DNA from: Nonlabens tegetincola
GTDB lineage: Bacteria; Bacteroidota; Bacteroidia; Flavobacteriales; Flavobacteriaceae
DNA: 64,000 bases
Assembly (NCBI RefSeq): GCF_002954355.1
Contig: NZ_MQVV01000017.1
Location: 310,001 to 374,000, forward strand
Direction of reading: 5' to 3'
Of this stretch, positions 17,443 through 26,328 are shown piece after piece. Made by a program: the position numbers and the translations under genes. Numbering within the stretch: position 1 is the stretch's first letter; each line of letters starts with the position of its first letter. Under the pieces are notes generated by a model that was not told the DNA's origin, did no database searches, and saw only the letters and a list, made by a program, of their open reading frames with translations.

Positions 17443-18354
17443 ATGAAATACAACGCTTGGGATTCTATAATAAAAAGCTTTAAATCTTACTCTAGAATCG
17501 AGCGTGGACTATCAGAAAACACTATAAAAGCATACACTAGGGATCTCAATAAACTCAAGAATTACCTTATTGACAATGATCAAACTGTGAAACCAGAAAA
17601 CATCTCCAGTGAACAACTTAAAGAGTTTATCTATCATATATCTAAAGAAATTAAGCCACGTTCACAAGCAAGGATAACAAGTAGTTTAAAAGCTTTTTTT
17701 CTCTATTTAATATTAGAGAATTATAGAGAAGACCAACCTATGGATTTGATTGAAAGTCCAAAAATAGGACGCAAGCTACCAGATACTCTTACCCTTGAAG
17801 AAATTGATCAACTACTCGCTGCCATAGATAGATCTACCCCAGAAGGTGAACGCAATCGCGCTATCATTGAAACATTATACGGATGTGGTCTTAGGGTAAG
17901 TGAATTAATTACATTAAGATTAAGTGACCTACTTTTTGAGGAAGGATTTATTAAAGTTATAGGTAAAGGTAACAAGCAGCGGTTTGTCCCTGTAAGTGAA
18001 TATACTATTAAGGAGATCAACTTATATCGTGATGAAGTACGCGTTCATCAAAAAATAGACCTAAAACATCAAGACACTTTATTTCTTAATCGTCGAGGAA
18101 AAGGTCTTACCAGGGCTATGATTTTTCATATAATAAAGCAATTAACGCAACTCGCAGGTATTAAAAAAACTATAAGTCCACACACTTTTAGACACAGCTT
18201 TGCCACTCATCTACTAGAAAATGGTGCCGATTTAAGATCGATTCAGGCCATGATGGGGCACGAAAGTATCACCACAACCGAAATTTACATGCACGTTGAC
18301 CGCAAGCACCTAGAACAAGTGATTCATCAATATCATCCTTGGGCAAAACAGTAA
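17443..18354 (+). CDS. xerD: Site-specific tyrosine recombinase XerD
   Basis: The 303-aa recombinase probably resolves chromosome dimers at dif. An N-terminal SAM-like core-binding domain (residues 5-95) precedes the catalytic domain with all active-site residues: R151 (GCGLRVSEL), K175 (GKGNKQR), H247 and R250 (HTFRHSFATHLL), H273 (MMGHESI) and Y282 (IYMHV). Full length and intact. Nothing nearby (att sites, cargo) suggests a mobile element, so I read it as the housekeeping enzyme. Confidence 0.92.
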   Translation: MKYNAWDSIIKSFKSYSRIERGLSENTIKAYTRDLNKLKNYLIDNDQTVKPENISSEQLKEFIYHISKEIKPRSQARITSSLKAFFLYLILENYREDQPMDLIESPKIGRKLPDTLTLEEIDQLLAAIDRSTPEGERNRAIIETLYGCGLRVSELITLRLSDLLFEEGFIKVIGKGNKQRFVPVSEYTIKEINLYRDEVRVHQKIDLKHQDTLFLNRRGKGLTRAMIFHIIKQLTQLAGIKKTISPHTFRHSFATHLLENGADLRSIQAMMGHESITTTEIYMHVDRKHLEQVIHQYHPWAKQ

Positions 18355-18395
18355 CCTATTAAAGTTTTTATAAACTAGCATTCATTTTTGGGTAT

Positions 18396-18410
18396 CGCTT
18401 TCGCGAAAGC
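18396..18410. repeat. Iterated palindrome copy 5 (intergenic, upstream of the aldo/keto reductase)
   Basis: CGCTTTCGCGAAAGC followed by T; the 14-bp core is exact and the last outer base differs. It lies 22 bp upstream of the reductase ATG. Confidence 0.93.
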
Positions 18411-18431
18411 TAACTTTAACAAAAAACAAAA

Positions 18432-19379
18432 ATGAAAACATTAAAATTTAGAAATGGAGATGAACTCCAGGCTATAGGTTTAGGTACATGGAAATCTGCA
18501 CCAGGTGAAGTGAAAAAAGCCGTAATCACAGCACTAGAAAACGGGTATAAACACATAGATTGTGCTGCCATTTATGGAAATGAAAAAGAAATTGGTGAGG
18601 CTTTCAATGAGGTTTTCTCAAAGGGAGAAATAAAAAGAGAAGATGTATGGATCACATCAAAGCTATGGAACAACGCTCACTTACCAGAACATGTTGAACC
18701 TGCCCTAGATCAAACCTTGAAAGACTTGCAACTGGATTACCTAGATTTATACCTAATTCACTGGCCCGTTGCATTTAAACCCGATGTAAAAAACCCTGAA
18801 AAACCTGAGGATTACTTAACACCCGATGAAGCTCCTATCCATAAAACGTGGGAAGCTATGACCGAATTGAAGCAAAAAGGAAAGGCAAAACATATAGGAG
18901 TTTCCAATTTCTCAATCCAAAAGCTTGAAGACTTAATGAGTAAGACTGACGAGACTCCTGAAATGAATCAAGTTGAGTTACACCCTTTGCTACAACAAAA
19001 CGAGCTTTTTGAATACTGCAGTAAAAATGGAATTCACTTAACAGCTTATTCTCCATTGGGTAGTGGTGACAGATCCGAAGGTATGAAACAAGCTGATGAG
19101 CCCAACATGTTTGAACTTGATGCGATCAAAAACATTGCTCAAAAACACAATGCTAGTGAAGGTCAAGTGCTTATCAACTGGTCAGCAAATCGTGGTACAG
19201 CGGTTATTCCTAAATCAACAAATGAAGGGCGTATTAAAGAAAATCTAGCTGCTGCCGCTGTAAATTTTGACAAGGAAGATTTGAAAGAGCTTTCAAATCT
19301 AGATCGTCATTACAGATATGTAACAGGGAAATTCTTTGAAGTTCCAGAAAAGGGATATGACAATATTTATAACGAATAA
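18432..19379 (+). CDS. Aldo/keto reductase
   Basis: A 315-aa NAD(P)H-dependent TIM-barrel reductase. The catalytic tetrad is present: D43 and Y48 (HIDCAAIYGNE), K77 (TSKLWN) and H110 (LIHWPVAF), with the C-terminal cofactor segment VIPKSTNEGRIKENL. It reduces aldehydes or sugars; the physiological substrate cannot be read. A single plus-strand gene with a weak terminator just after it. Confidence 0.9.
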   Translation: MKTLKFRNGDELQAIGLGTWKSAPGEVKKAVITALENGYKHIDCAAIYGNEKEIGEAFNEVFSKGEIKREDVWITSKLWNNAHLPEHVEPALDQTLKDLQLDYLDLYLIHWPVAFKPDVKNPEKPEDYLTPDEAPIHKTWEAMTELKQKGKAKHIGVSNFSIQKLEDLMSKTDETPEMNQVELHPLLQQNELFEYCSKNGIHLTAYSPLGSGDRSEGMKQADEPNMFELDAIKNIAQKHNASEGQVLINWSANRGTAVIPKSTNEGRIKENLAAAAVNFDKEDLKELSNLDRHYRYVTGKFFEVPEKGYDNIYNE

Positions 19380-19384
19380 AAATT

Positions 19385-19406
19385 TACCCTATATGGGGTA
19401 TTTTTT
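19385..19406 (+). terminator. Weak terminator after aldo/keto reductase
   Basis: TACCC-tatatg-GGGTA followed by six T. The stem is only 5 bp. Confidence 0.5.
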
Positions 19407-19575
19407 GAAATAGATATTCTTCTCATCTTTGACAAAGAGAAAGCAATCAAGTTCATGAAGTAAGAGAGTTAGGGGACTTTTACTTCACAAAAAAATGAGC
19501 TGATTCTCAAAATCATAAGCCAAAAAACTTATGAGGTTTAGGAAGGTTGTAGGGGATTTTTCTAAATCAAATTAA
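19407..19575. other. Structured intergenic stretch, no gene seen
   Basis: Contains two possible hairpins (TGAAGTAA...TTACTTCA at about 19456-19488 and TCATAAG...CTTATGA at about 19512-19534) and two copies of AGGGGAYTTTT (from 19471 and 19551). I see no open frame. It could be a small RNA or an untranslated region, but this is uncertain. Confidence 0.35.
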
Positions 19576-19605
19576 AAAACCGTTCTGAGAGATCAGAACG
19601 GTTTT
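19576..19605 (-). terminator. Terminator of rny
   Basis: 13-bp perfect stem AAAACCGTTCTGA/TCAGAACGGTTTT with loop GAGA; T tract on the minus strand, 22 bp past the rny stop. Confidence 0.9.
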
Positions 19606-19627
19606 ATTATTTGTTAGCATTTTTAAA

Positions 19628-21202
19628 TTACTTGGCAATATTTACCGCTCTCGTTTCTCGGATTACAGTAACCTTTACCTGACCAGGGTAGGTCATGTCC
19701 GTTTGGATTTTTTGAGAAATCTCAAAAGAAAGCTGTGCCGCTTTTTCATCATTAATTTTCTCGCTTTCTACCATAACTCGTAATTCTCTACCAGCTTGAA
19801 TGGCATAAGCTTTTTCTACTCCTGGAAAACCAAAGGCTATATCTTCAAGGTCTTTTAATCGTTGAATATAAGAATCCAGAACTTGTCTACGTGCACCTGG
19901 TCTAGCACCGCTTATGGCATCACAAACCTGTACTATAGGTGACAATAGAGATGTCATCTCGATTTCATCATGGTGAGCACCAATAGCATTGCAAACTTCA
20001 GGTTTTTCACCATTTTTTTCGGCAAGTTTCATACCGAGAATAGCGTGAGGAGTTTCATCTTCCGTTTCAGGTACCTTACCTATATCGTGCAGAAGACCTG
20101 CACGTTTAGCTAGTTTAGGATTAAGTCCTAGTTCACTCGCCATGGTTCCACATAATTTGGCTACTTCTCTACTGTGCTGTAATAAGTTTTGACCGTAGGA
20201 AGAACGATACTTCATTCTACCTACCATTTTTACTAGTTCAGGATGAAGACCGTGAATTCCTAAATCAATAACGGTACGTTTACCTACCTCTACTATTTCT
20301 TGGTCTATTTGTTTACGAGTCTTACGAACTACCTCTTCGATACGAGCTGGGTGAATTCTACCATCAGTTACTAATTTATGCAAGGAAAGTCTAGCTACTT
20401 CTCTTCTTACTGCATCAAAGCAAGATAAGATAATTGCATCTGGAGTGTCATCTACTATTATTTCAACTCCAGTTGCCGCCTCAATCGCTCTGATATTACG
20501 ACCTTCACGACCTATAATACGACCTTTAACATCATCACTTTCTAGGTTAAAGACAGAAACACAATTCTCTACAGCTTCTTCTGTCCCTATACGCTGAATA
20601 GTGTTTATAATAACTTTACGTGCTTCTTGCTGAGCAGTCATTTTGGCTTCTTCAATAGTTGTCTGGATAATGCTCATGGCTTCTGTCTTTGCCTTATCCT
20701 TAAGTGACTCTACAAGTTGTTTCTTTGCATCTTCACCAGACATTCCACTTATAACTTCAAGCTGCTTTACTTGAGATTCGTGCAGCTTTTCAACCTCATC
20801 TAGACGCTTATAAACGCTTGCACGCTTACTTTCAACATCCTTAAGTTTATCCTCTAAACTTTGATTGAGTTTTTTATTTTTTGATAATTCACTTGAAGCC
20901 TTTGACTCTTTATCTCGAGTTCTCTTTTCGGCGTCGTTCATTTTCTTTTCTCGCTGCATGATTTCCTTCTCATGCTTTGATTTGAGCTCGATGAATTTTT
21001 CCTTTGCTTTATAGGTTTTATCATTATAAAGCTTTTCGCCTTTAATTTCGGCATCTTTTAGAAGGCTGTCTGCTTCCTTTTTTGCATCGGCAATAATTTT
21101 TGATGCTTTTCCTTTTTCAATTATAGATTTTGCAATTAAAAATCCTATTGCTAATCCTATTATTAGCGCCACTATGGCGATTATTATACCTGTTGTATCC
21201 AT
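19628..21202 (-). CDS. rny: Ribonuclease Y
   Basis: A membrane-anchored endoribonuclease that starts mRNA decay. The 524-aa protein has the family order: N-terminal membrane helix ([20 protein letters not shown]), long Lys/Glu-rich coiled coil (to about residue 200), KH domain ([20 protein letters not shown]) and HD phosphohydrolase domain (HSREVAK and [11 protein letters not shown]). Length is typical. It follows zapA and the 6S RNA on the minus strand, the arrangement common in Flavobacteriia. Confidence 0.95.
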   Translation of the reverse strand: MDTTGIIIAIVALIIGLAIGFLIAKSIIEKGKASKIIADAKKEADSLLKDAEIKGEKLYNDKTYKAKEKFIELKSKHEKEIMQREKKMNDAEKRTRDKESKASSELSKNKKLNQSLEDKLKDVESKRASVYKRLDEVEKLHESQVKQLEVISGMSGEDAKKQLVESLKDKAKTEAMSIIQTTIEEAKMTAQQEARKVIINTIQRIGTEEAVENCVSVFNLESDDVKGRIIGREGRNIRAIEAATGVEIIVDDTPDAIILSCFDAVRREVARLSLHKLVTDGRIHPARIEEVVRKTRKQIDQEIVEVGKRTVIDLGIHGLHPELVKMVGRMKYRSSYGQNLLQHSREVAKLCGTMASELGLNPKLAKRAGLLHDIGKVPETEDETPHAILGMKLAEKNGEKPEVCNAIGAHHDEIEMTSLLSPIVQVCDAISGARPGARRQVLDSYIQRLKDLEDIAFGFPGVEKAYAIQAGRELRVMVESEKINDEKAAQLSFEISQKIQTDMTYPGQVKVTVIRETRAVNIAK

Positions 21203-21218
21203 GGTTGTTGACTATATA

Positions 21219-21390
21219 TAAAAAAACCTGCACTAGTTGGGTTTTGAATGAACTCCTTAAATAAAGTTTAAGGCTAACTGATTGATCAAGGGTCTGGCAT
21301 TATGACCAGCATGCTTTTACAACCACGACTCACCTTTTTTAAAGAATTATAGTGTTGAGTTCACCAAAAAATTGAACCAGTGCAGGTAGT
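21219..21390 (-). ncRNA. ssrS: 6S RNA (6S-Flavo type)
   Basis: The gap between zapA and rny holds a long-range closing stem: on the minus strand ACCTGCACT near 21387-21379 pairs with AGTGCAGGT at 21234-21226, continued by GGTT/AACT-like pairs. The 3' side runs into a T tract, making a ~170-nt terminated RNA. A central unpaired region flanked by short stems fits the 6S plan of mimicking an open promoter. 6S RNA next to zapA is also known in Proteobacteria. The call rests on position and the closing stem; I could not run a covariance model. Confidence 0.75.
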
Positions 21391-21415
21391 AACTTTATTA
21401 TTTTAAAAGAACGTC

Positions 21416-21706
21416 TTAAGAAAGGTGATTATCTAGTAAATGCTCGATATTATCCAGCATTTTTTTAGCATTTTCAACATCACTATTCTTATCTATTTTA
21501 ATTTGCTCTGCTTGAGCTGCAAACTGTAGAGCACACATAGCTAGAACATCTTGTTTATCCCTTACGGCATAATTATTCTCCAGCTGTTGTATCATTTTTT
21601 CTATATTCTTTGCAGCTATACGAAGACCTTCTTCTCGAGAAGGTTCTATGGTAAGAGGATAAACTCTATCTGCAATAGAAATTTTGACTTTTTGCCTCTG
21701 ACTCAT
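21416..21706 (-). CDS. zapA: Cell division protein ZapA
   Basis: A 96-aa protein that bundles FtsZ filaments at the division site. The N-terminal domain VKISIADRVYPLTIEPSREEGLRIAAKNIEKMI matches ZapA, followed by the C-terminal coiled coil. It lies 3 bp downstream of the coiled-coil gene at 21710 and upstream of the 6S RNA; the three are probably cotranscribed, with 6S processed from or terminated after the transcript. Confidence 0.88.
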   Translation of the reverse strand: MSQRQKVKISIADRVYPLTIEPSREEGLRIAAKNIEKMIQQLENNYAVRDKQDVLAMCALQFAAQAEQIKIDKNSDVENAKKMLDNIEHLLDNHLS

Positions 21707-21709
21707 AGT

Positions 21710-21997
21710 TTACGTAAGTTGAGCTATACACTTATCAATTTCTTTAACAAGTGCATTTATCTTGAGCTTTGTTTTTGTTTTGTACTCGTCACTACCCAGC
21801 ATTGCGTTTGCCGTTTTGAGAGCTACCATCTTATCCTCTGTTGCTTTTAACGATTGTAAAAGTTCATTATTGTCTTTTTCCAATGTTGAAGTAAGTGTTT
21901 TTTCATCCATTAACTCCTGTCGCAACCTAGCATTTTCTTGTAATAAAGTCTTTACTTTTAACTCTATAGAAGAAAGTTGAGATGTTAGATCATTCAT
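21710..21997 (-). CDS. Small coiled-coil protein paired with ZapA
   Basis: A 95-aa protein that is almost entirely heptad coiled coil (LSSIELKVKTLLQENARLRQELMDEK...), without a signal peptide or enzymatic motif. It is 3 bp upstream of zapA. Its size, coiled-coil nature and coupling suggest a ZapB-like divisome partner, but that is inferred from context only. Confidence 0.7.
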   Translation of the reverse strand: MNDLTSQLSSIELKVKTLLQENARLRQELMDEKTLTSTLEKDNNELLQSLKATEDKMVALKTANAMLGSDEYKTKTKLKINALVKEIDKCIAQLT

Positions 21998-22116
21998 ACG
22001 GCATTATTTTCTGCTGTATTTACAAATCTAAAATTATACCTAGAGATTTCAAACAAAAGTGGAACAAACTTTGACATTATTTGTAAAATTAATCCTGCTA
22101 AACCTATATTAGTGCC

Positions 22117-23826
22117 ATGATGCAACGTTTATTTATTTCTACCTTTTTCATACTGTGCATGTTCCATTTCGGCGAAAGCCAAACCAACAAAAAAATTCTA
22201 GAAGGATATTTTATCAACCCTTTAGATATAGACATGAAACTAAGTGGGACTTTTGGTGAGTTAAGGTCAAATCATTTTCATAGTGGTCTAGACATAAAAA
22301 CAAATCAAAGAACTGGTGCCAAAGTGTATGCTGTGGCAAATGGTTATGTGAGCCGTATTAAAATTGAAAGATACGGTTATGGTAAAGCTTTGTACGTGAC
22401 GCATCCCAATGGCTATACTAGTGTCTATGCGCACCTAGAAAAATTTGCTCCCAGAATAGAGGAATACGTAAAGAAAAGGCAATATGAAAAAGAAAGTTTT
22501 GAAATCCAACTGTTTCCAACAGACTTAGAGTTACGAGTAGACCAAGGAGATATAATCGCCTATAGCGGAAATAGTGGTGGTAGCGGTGGTCCTCACTTAC
22601 ATTTTGAAATAAGGGATAGTGCTGCAAAACCGATCAATCCAATGTTAATGGATATAGAAATCCCAGACACCAAGGCTCCTATTGTTAAACAGGTTATGGC
22701 CTATCCTCTAGATGAAAACAGCACCATCAATGGTCGCAATCAACCCGAATTGATAAGATTGATCCCTTTAAAAAATGGCGATTTTAAAACGGAAAATTTC
22801 AAAGCCTATGGGCAAATAGGTATAGGAGTAAACACTAATGATCGACAGAATGGAGCCGCTAACCAAAATGGAGTTTACCGCATTAAATCCTACCTTAACG
22901 GCACTAAAAATTTTCAAATCACTTTTGACACCTATGCTTTTAATGAGACTCGATATTTAAACCGTCTTATCGATTATAACCATTTTAAAAAGACTAAAAG
23001 TCGAATTACAAAATTGTTTATTCCAGAAGGTTCTCCTTTAAGTCTCTATGAAGATCATATAGATTATGGTGTTTTAAGTTGTTATGATGCCGGTGTAACC
23101 AATCAACTTAAAGTTGAAATAATGGACTTCAAAGACAACACAACCAACATTCATTTAAAAATCACCACTGATCAACCACCAGGAGAAAGAATGATTCCAG
23201 ACAATTCGCATTTGTCTTATGTAAATCATAGAGAAAGTTTTACTTACAACGACGGTGCTTTTAATGTGTCAATCCCTAAAGGAGCTCTTTACCAGAACAG
23301 TTTATTAGATATCAAAGTAAATAGCGATACAGTAAAAATTCATCAGGATGAAATACCCTTACACAAGAATATTTATATCAATTACAACCTAAAATCTAAA
23401 AAGGAAGAAAATCTCAAACAGTATTATATAGGACGAGTTACTGATTGGGGAAGCGTTTACTACACTTCTTCAAAAATTAAAAATGGAGTTCTTACAGGTA
23501 GCACCAGATACTTTGGCACCTATGCAGTAAGCAAGGATTACACGCCACCTACCATTACCCCAATTAGCTTTAAAAACAAACAGTGGATATCCAATCATAA
23601 GACTTTGAAAATTAAAATTGATGATGCACAAACTGGTATCAAAGGATATCGTGCAACAGTTAATGGAGAATTCATTTTAATGGAGTACGACTATAAAACA
23701 AAATTACTGGTACACGATTTTGAAGATGGAGTCGTTAAAGATGGAGAAAACAACCTAAAAGTGATTGTAACGGATAATGTGGGAAATAGCACTACATTTG
23801 ATGCAGTCTTTTACCGTAAAAACTAA
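22117..23826 (+). CDS. M23 family metallopeptidase (cell-wall endopeptidase)
   Basis: A 569-aa exported protein. After a signal peptide (to about SQT, residue 22) comes a LytM/M23 domain with zinc ligands H55 and D59 (NHFHSGLDI) and the HLH motif in GGPHLHFEIRD (near residue 168). A long C-terminal region of beta domains has no motif I recognise. It likely cleaves peptidoglycan cross-links in the periplasm. ATGs at 22117 and 22120 are both possible starts. Its stop is 3 bp before the TTG start of the TonB receptor, so the two are coupled. Confidence 0.85.
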   Translation: MMQRLFISTFFILCMFHFGESQTNKKILEGYFINPLDIDMKLSGTFGELRSNHFHSGLDIKTNQRTGAKVYAVANGYVSRIKIERYGYGKALYVTHPNGYTSVYAHLEKFAPRIEEYVKKRQYEKESFEIQLFPTDLELRVDQGDIIAYSGNSGGSGGPHLHFEIRDSAAKPINPMLMDIEIPDTKAPIVKQVMAYPLDENSTINGRNQPELIRLIPLKNGDFKTENFKAYGQIGIGVNTNDRQNGAANQNGVYRIKSYLNGTKNFQITFDTYAFNETRYLNRLIDYNHFKKTKSRITKLFIPEGSPLSLYEDHIDYGVLSCYDAGVTNQLKVEIMDFKDNTTNIHLKITTDQPPGERMIPDNSHLSYVNHRESFTYNDGAFNVSIPKGALYQNSLLDIKVNSDTVKIHQDEIPLHKNIYINYNLKSKKEENLKQYYIGRVTDWGSVYYTSSKIKNGVLTGSTRYFGTYAVSKDYTPPTITPISFKNKQWISNHKTLKIKIDDAQTGIKGYRATVNGEFILMEYDYKTKLLVHDFEDGVVKDGENNLKVIVTDNVGNSTTFDAVFYRKN

Positions 23827-23829
23827 TTT

Positions 23830-26328
23830 TTGAAACAGCTTTTAACCTCGGTTTTTTTATTATTATCATTTCTTTCATTTAGTCAAAATGCCACAATTAC
23901 CGGTGTTATTCTAAACGAAAAAAACTTACCAGTAGGTGACATTAATGTAAGCATTACAGGCACCTCAATTGGTAACGCAACGGACAACAGCGGTTTCTAT
24001 AAAATCATAGTGCCAGCAAACGAATTACTCGAATTAAAGTTTTCTGCAATTGGTTATGAAACTATTATCATAAAAAATTTAAAGCTCGCAAACAATCAGG
24101 TTTTTGAACTTAATCCGGTTATTAAATCTACTATTGAGGAATTTAAGCCAATCGAAATAGATGCGATTAGAGACAATGAACTTAGAGGGATTACAAAAAT
24201 TAAACCTGCCATTATAAGAAATATGATAGGCGCTCAACCTGGTGTTGAAAATCTTCTTAAATCCTTACCTAGTATTAGTAGTAACAATGAATTGAGCACT
24301 CAATACAATGTAAGAGGTGGAAATTTTGATGAAAATCTAGTTTATATAAATGAGATTGAGGTTTACAGACCTTTTCTTATACGTAGTGGTCAACAAGAAG
24401 GGTTGAGTATTGTCAATTCTGATTTGGTACGAGATGTGAAATTTAGCGCTGGTGGATTTCAAGCACGATACGGTGATAAGTTAAGCTCTGTTTTGGATAT
24501 TGAATACCGTCGCCCTACCCAATTTGCTGCTGGAATCGACGCTTCTTTATTAGGTGTAAATAGTTATGTAGAAGGTACCGCTTTCGCGAAAGCGTTAACA
24601 GCAACTCTAGGAGTACGATATAGAGACAATAGCTTATTTGTGAACTCTAGAGAAACTGAAGCCATTACCATTCCAAGGTTTTTTGATGCTCAAACACACC
24701 TCACCTATCAGTTATCTCCTAAATTTGAATTAAGCTTCCTGGGAAATATTGCTATCAATGATTATGAATTTGAACCACTTACCTCTCAAACAAATTTTGG
24801 TACAGTAAACGATGCTCAAGCTTTAATTATTGACTATGACGGTCAAGAAAACGATAGGTACGAGACCTACTTTGGCGCAATAAAAGCCAGTTATGATGTT
24901 AATGATAACTTGAATGTAAGGTTAATATCTAGTGTTTATCACACTCAAGAACAGGAATACTATGACATTCTTGCAAGGTATAGCATAGGTCGTCCAAATA
25001 CAGATATTGGAGGAAGTGATCTAGGAGAAGTAGATTTTACAACCTCCATAGGAAGCGAACTAGATCATGGACGTAATAATCTAGATGCACTTATCACTAC
25101 TGCACAACTTAAATCAACTTACACCATACCTAGCTCCAAAAAAAATAAAGACGTTATCGATGCTAGTATTAAATTTAACAAGGAAGACATTAGAGATAGG
25201 TTAAGGGAATATACGGTTATAGATAGCGCCGGATTTAGCGTAAGGCCACCATTACCAGAATTTAGAAACCAACAACCTTATTTTTCATATACAGCTCCTT
25301 TAGTACCGTTTGAATCTGCAAGGGCCGATAATGATATTACCATCGATCGAGTACAGGCTTTTATACAATATAGTAGTCGTGGATATCTAGGAGATCACGA
25401 AACCTTCTGGAATGCAGGGATAAGATCTCATACATGGACTGTAGCCGGTGATGGAGTTGATAGTAATACTCAAACTGTATTTTCTCCTAGAGCTCAATTT
25501 GCTATAAAACCGTATTGGAAGAAAACAGATATGTTGTTCAGGCTGTCCGGTGGATTATACCATCAACCACCTTTTTATAGAGAGTTAAGAGATCAACAGG
25601 GAACGGTGCAACCACAAGTCGAGGCACAAAAATCAGTTCATATTGTTCTAGGGAATGACTGGAGTTTTAATTGGTCTTCTAAAAAAGACGAAATAAGACC
25701 ATTTAAACTGACTACCGAGGTTTATTATAAAGATTTATGGGATGTGAATACCTACACTCTTGAAAATGTTAGGCTACGATATAGAGCAAACAACAATGCT
25801 ACGGCCTATGCTTACGGGATAGAAACAAGAATGAATGGCGAGTTTATCAAAGGAACTGAAAGCTGGATCTCTCTTGCATATATGCGTACCCAAGAAAATT
25901 TGGACAATCGAGGATTTATTGATCGACCTACTGATCAAAGACTAAAGGCTGCATTCCTATTTCAAGATTATGTTCCTACAATACCTAACTTAAGAGCCTA
26001 TTTGAATATGGTTTATAGTACAGGGTTACCAGGCGGATCACCTAGTTATGCAGATCCTTATGATTTTCAATTTAGGCTTAAAGATTATTTTAGAGCAGAC
26101 CTTGGCGTACAACTCGAGCTTGTAGGACCTAACAAAGTTGCTAGAGATGACAGCTGGTTAGCCAACTTTACCGAACTTTCTATAGGTGCTCAAATCTATA
26201 ACATATTCAATTACGAAAATCAAATATCAAATCTTTGGGTGAGAGATGTAGCAAGTCAGGCACAATACGCGGTGCCTGTAAGATTAACTCCTAGAGTTTT
26301 TAATATAAGATTACTAGCTAGACTGTAG
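23830..26328 (+). CDS. TonB-dependent outer-membrane receptor
   Basis: An 832-aa receptor with signal peptide (MKQLLTSVFLLLSFLSFSQ), an N-terminal CarboxypepD-reg-like domain (ATITGVILNEKNLPVGDINV), a plug domain (QYNVRGGNFDENLVYINEIEVYR) and a beta barrel ending in NIRLLARL. There is no SusD partner, so it is not a classic Sus pair. The start must be TTG at 23830: the only upstream in-frame codon before the previous stop is TTT. Ala-Phe-Ala-Lys-Ala around base 24580 comes from palindrome copy 6. It overlaps the cysteine desulfurase gene by 11 bp tail to tail. Ligand unknown. Confidence 0.88.
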   Translation: MKQLLTSVFLLLSFLSFSQNATITGVILNEKNLPVGDINVSITGTSIGNATDNSGFYKIIVPANELLELKFSAIGYETIIIKNLKLANNQVFELNPVIKSTIEEFKPIEIDAIRDNELRGITKIKPAIIRNMIGAQPGVENLLKSLPSISSNNELSTQYNVRGGNFDENLVYINEIEVYRPFLIRSGQQEGLSIVNSDLVRDVKFSAGGFQARYGDKLSSVLDIEYRRPTQFAAGIDASLLGVNSYVEGTAFAKALTATLGVRYRDNSLFVNSRETEAITIPRFFDAQTHLTYQLSPKFELSFLGNIAINDYEFEPLTSQTNFGTVNDAQALIIDYDGQENDRYETYFGAIKASYDVNDNLNVRLISSVYHTQEQEYYDILARYSIGRPNTDIGGSDLGEVDFTTSIGSELDHGRNNLDALITTAQLKSTYTIPSSKKNKDVIDASIKFNKEDIRDRLREYTVIDSAGFSVRPPLPEFRNQQPYFSYTAPLVPFESARADNDITIDRVQAFIQYSSRGYLGDHETFWNAGIRSHTWTVAGDGVDSNTQTVFSPRAQFAIKPYWKKTDMLFRLSGGLYHQPPFYRELRDQQGTVQPQVEAQKSVHIVLGNDWSFNWSSKKDEIRPFKLTTEVYYKDLWDVNTYTLENVRLRYRANNNATAYAYGIETRMNGEFIKGTESWISLAYMRTQENLDNRGFIDRPTDQRLKAAFLFQDYVPTIPNLRAYLNMVYSTGLPGGSPSYADPYDFQFRLKDYFRADLGVQLELVGPNKVARDDSWLANFTELSIGAQIYNIFNYENQISNLWVRDVASQAQYAVPVRLTPRVFNIRLLARL
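24579..24594. repeat. Iterated palindrome copy 6 (inside TonB receptor gene)
   Basis: Exact CGCTTTCGCGAAAGCG, read as Ala-Phe-Ala-Lys-Ala. Confidence 0.95.

Noticed and set aside
17443-18354. XerD as part of an integrative element
   Set aside because: No attachment repeats, no cargo and housekeeping neighbours.
22160-22180. Degenerate palindrome at tttcggcgaaagcc in the M23 gene
   Set aside because: It has an extra base in the centre; it may be a decayed copy, but it is too weak to count.
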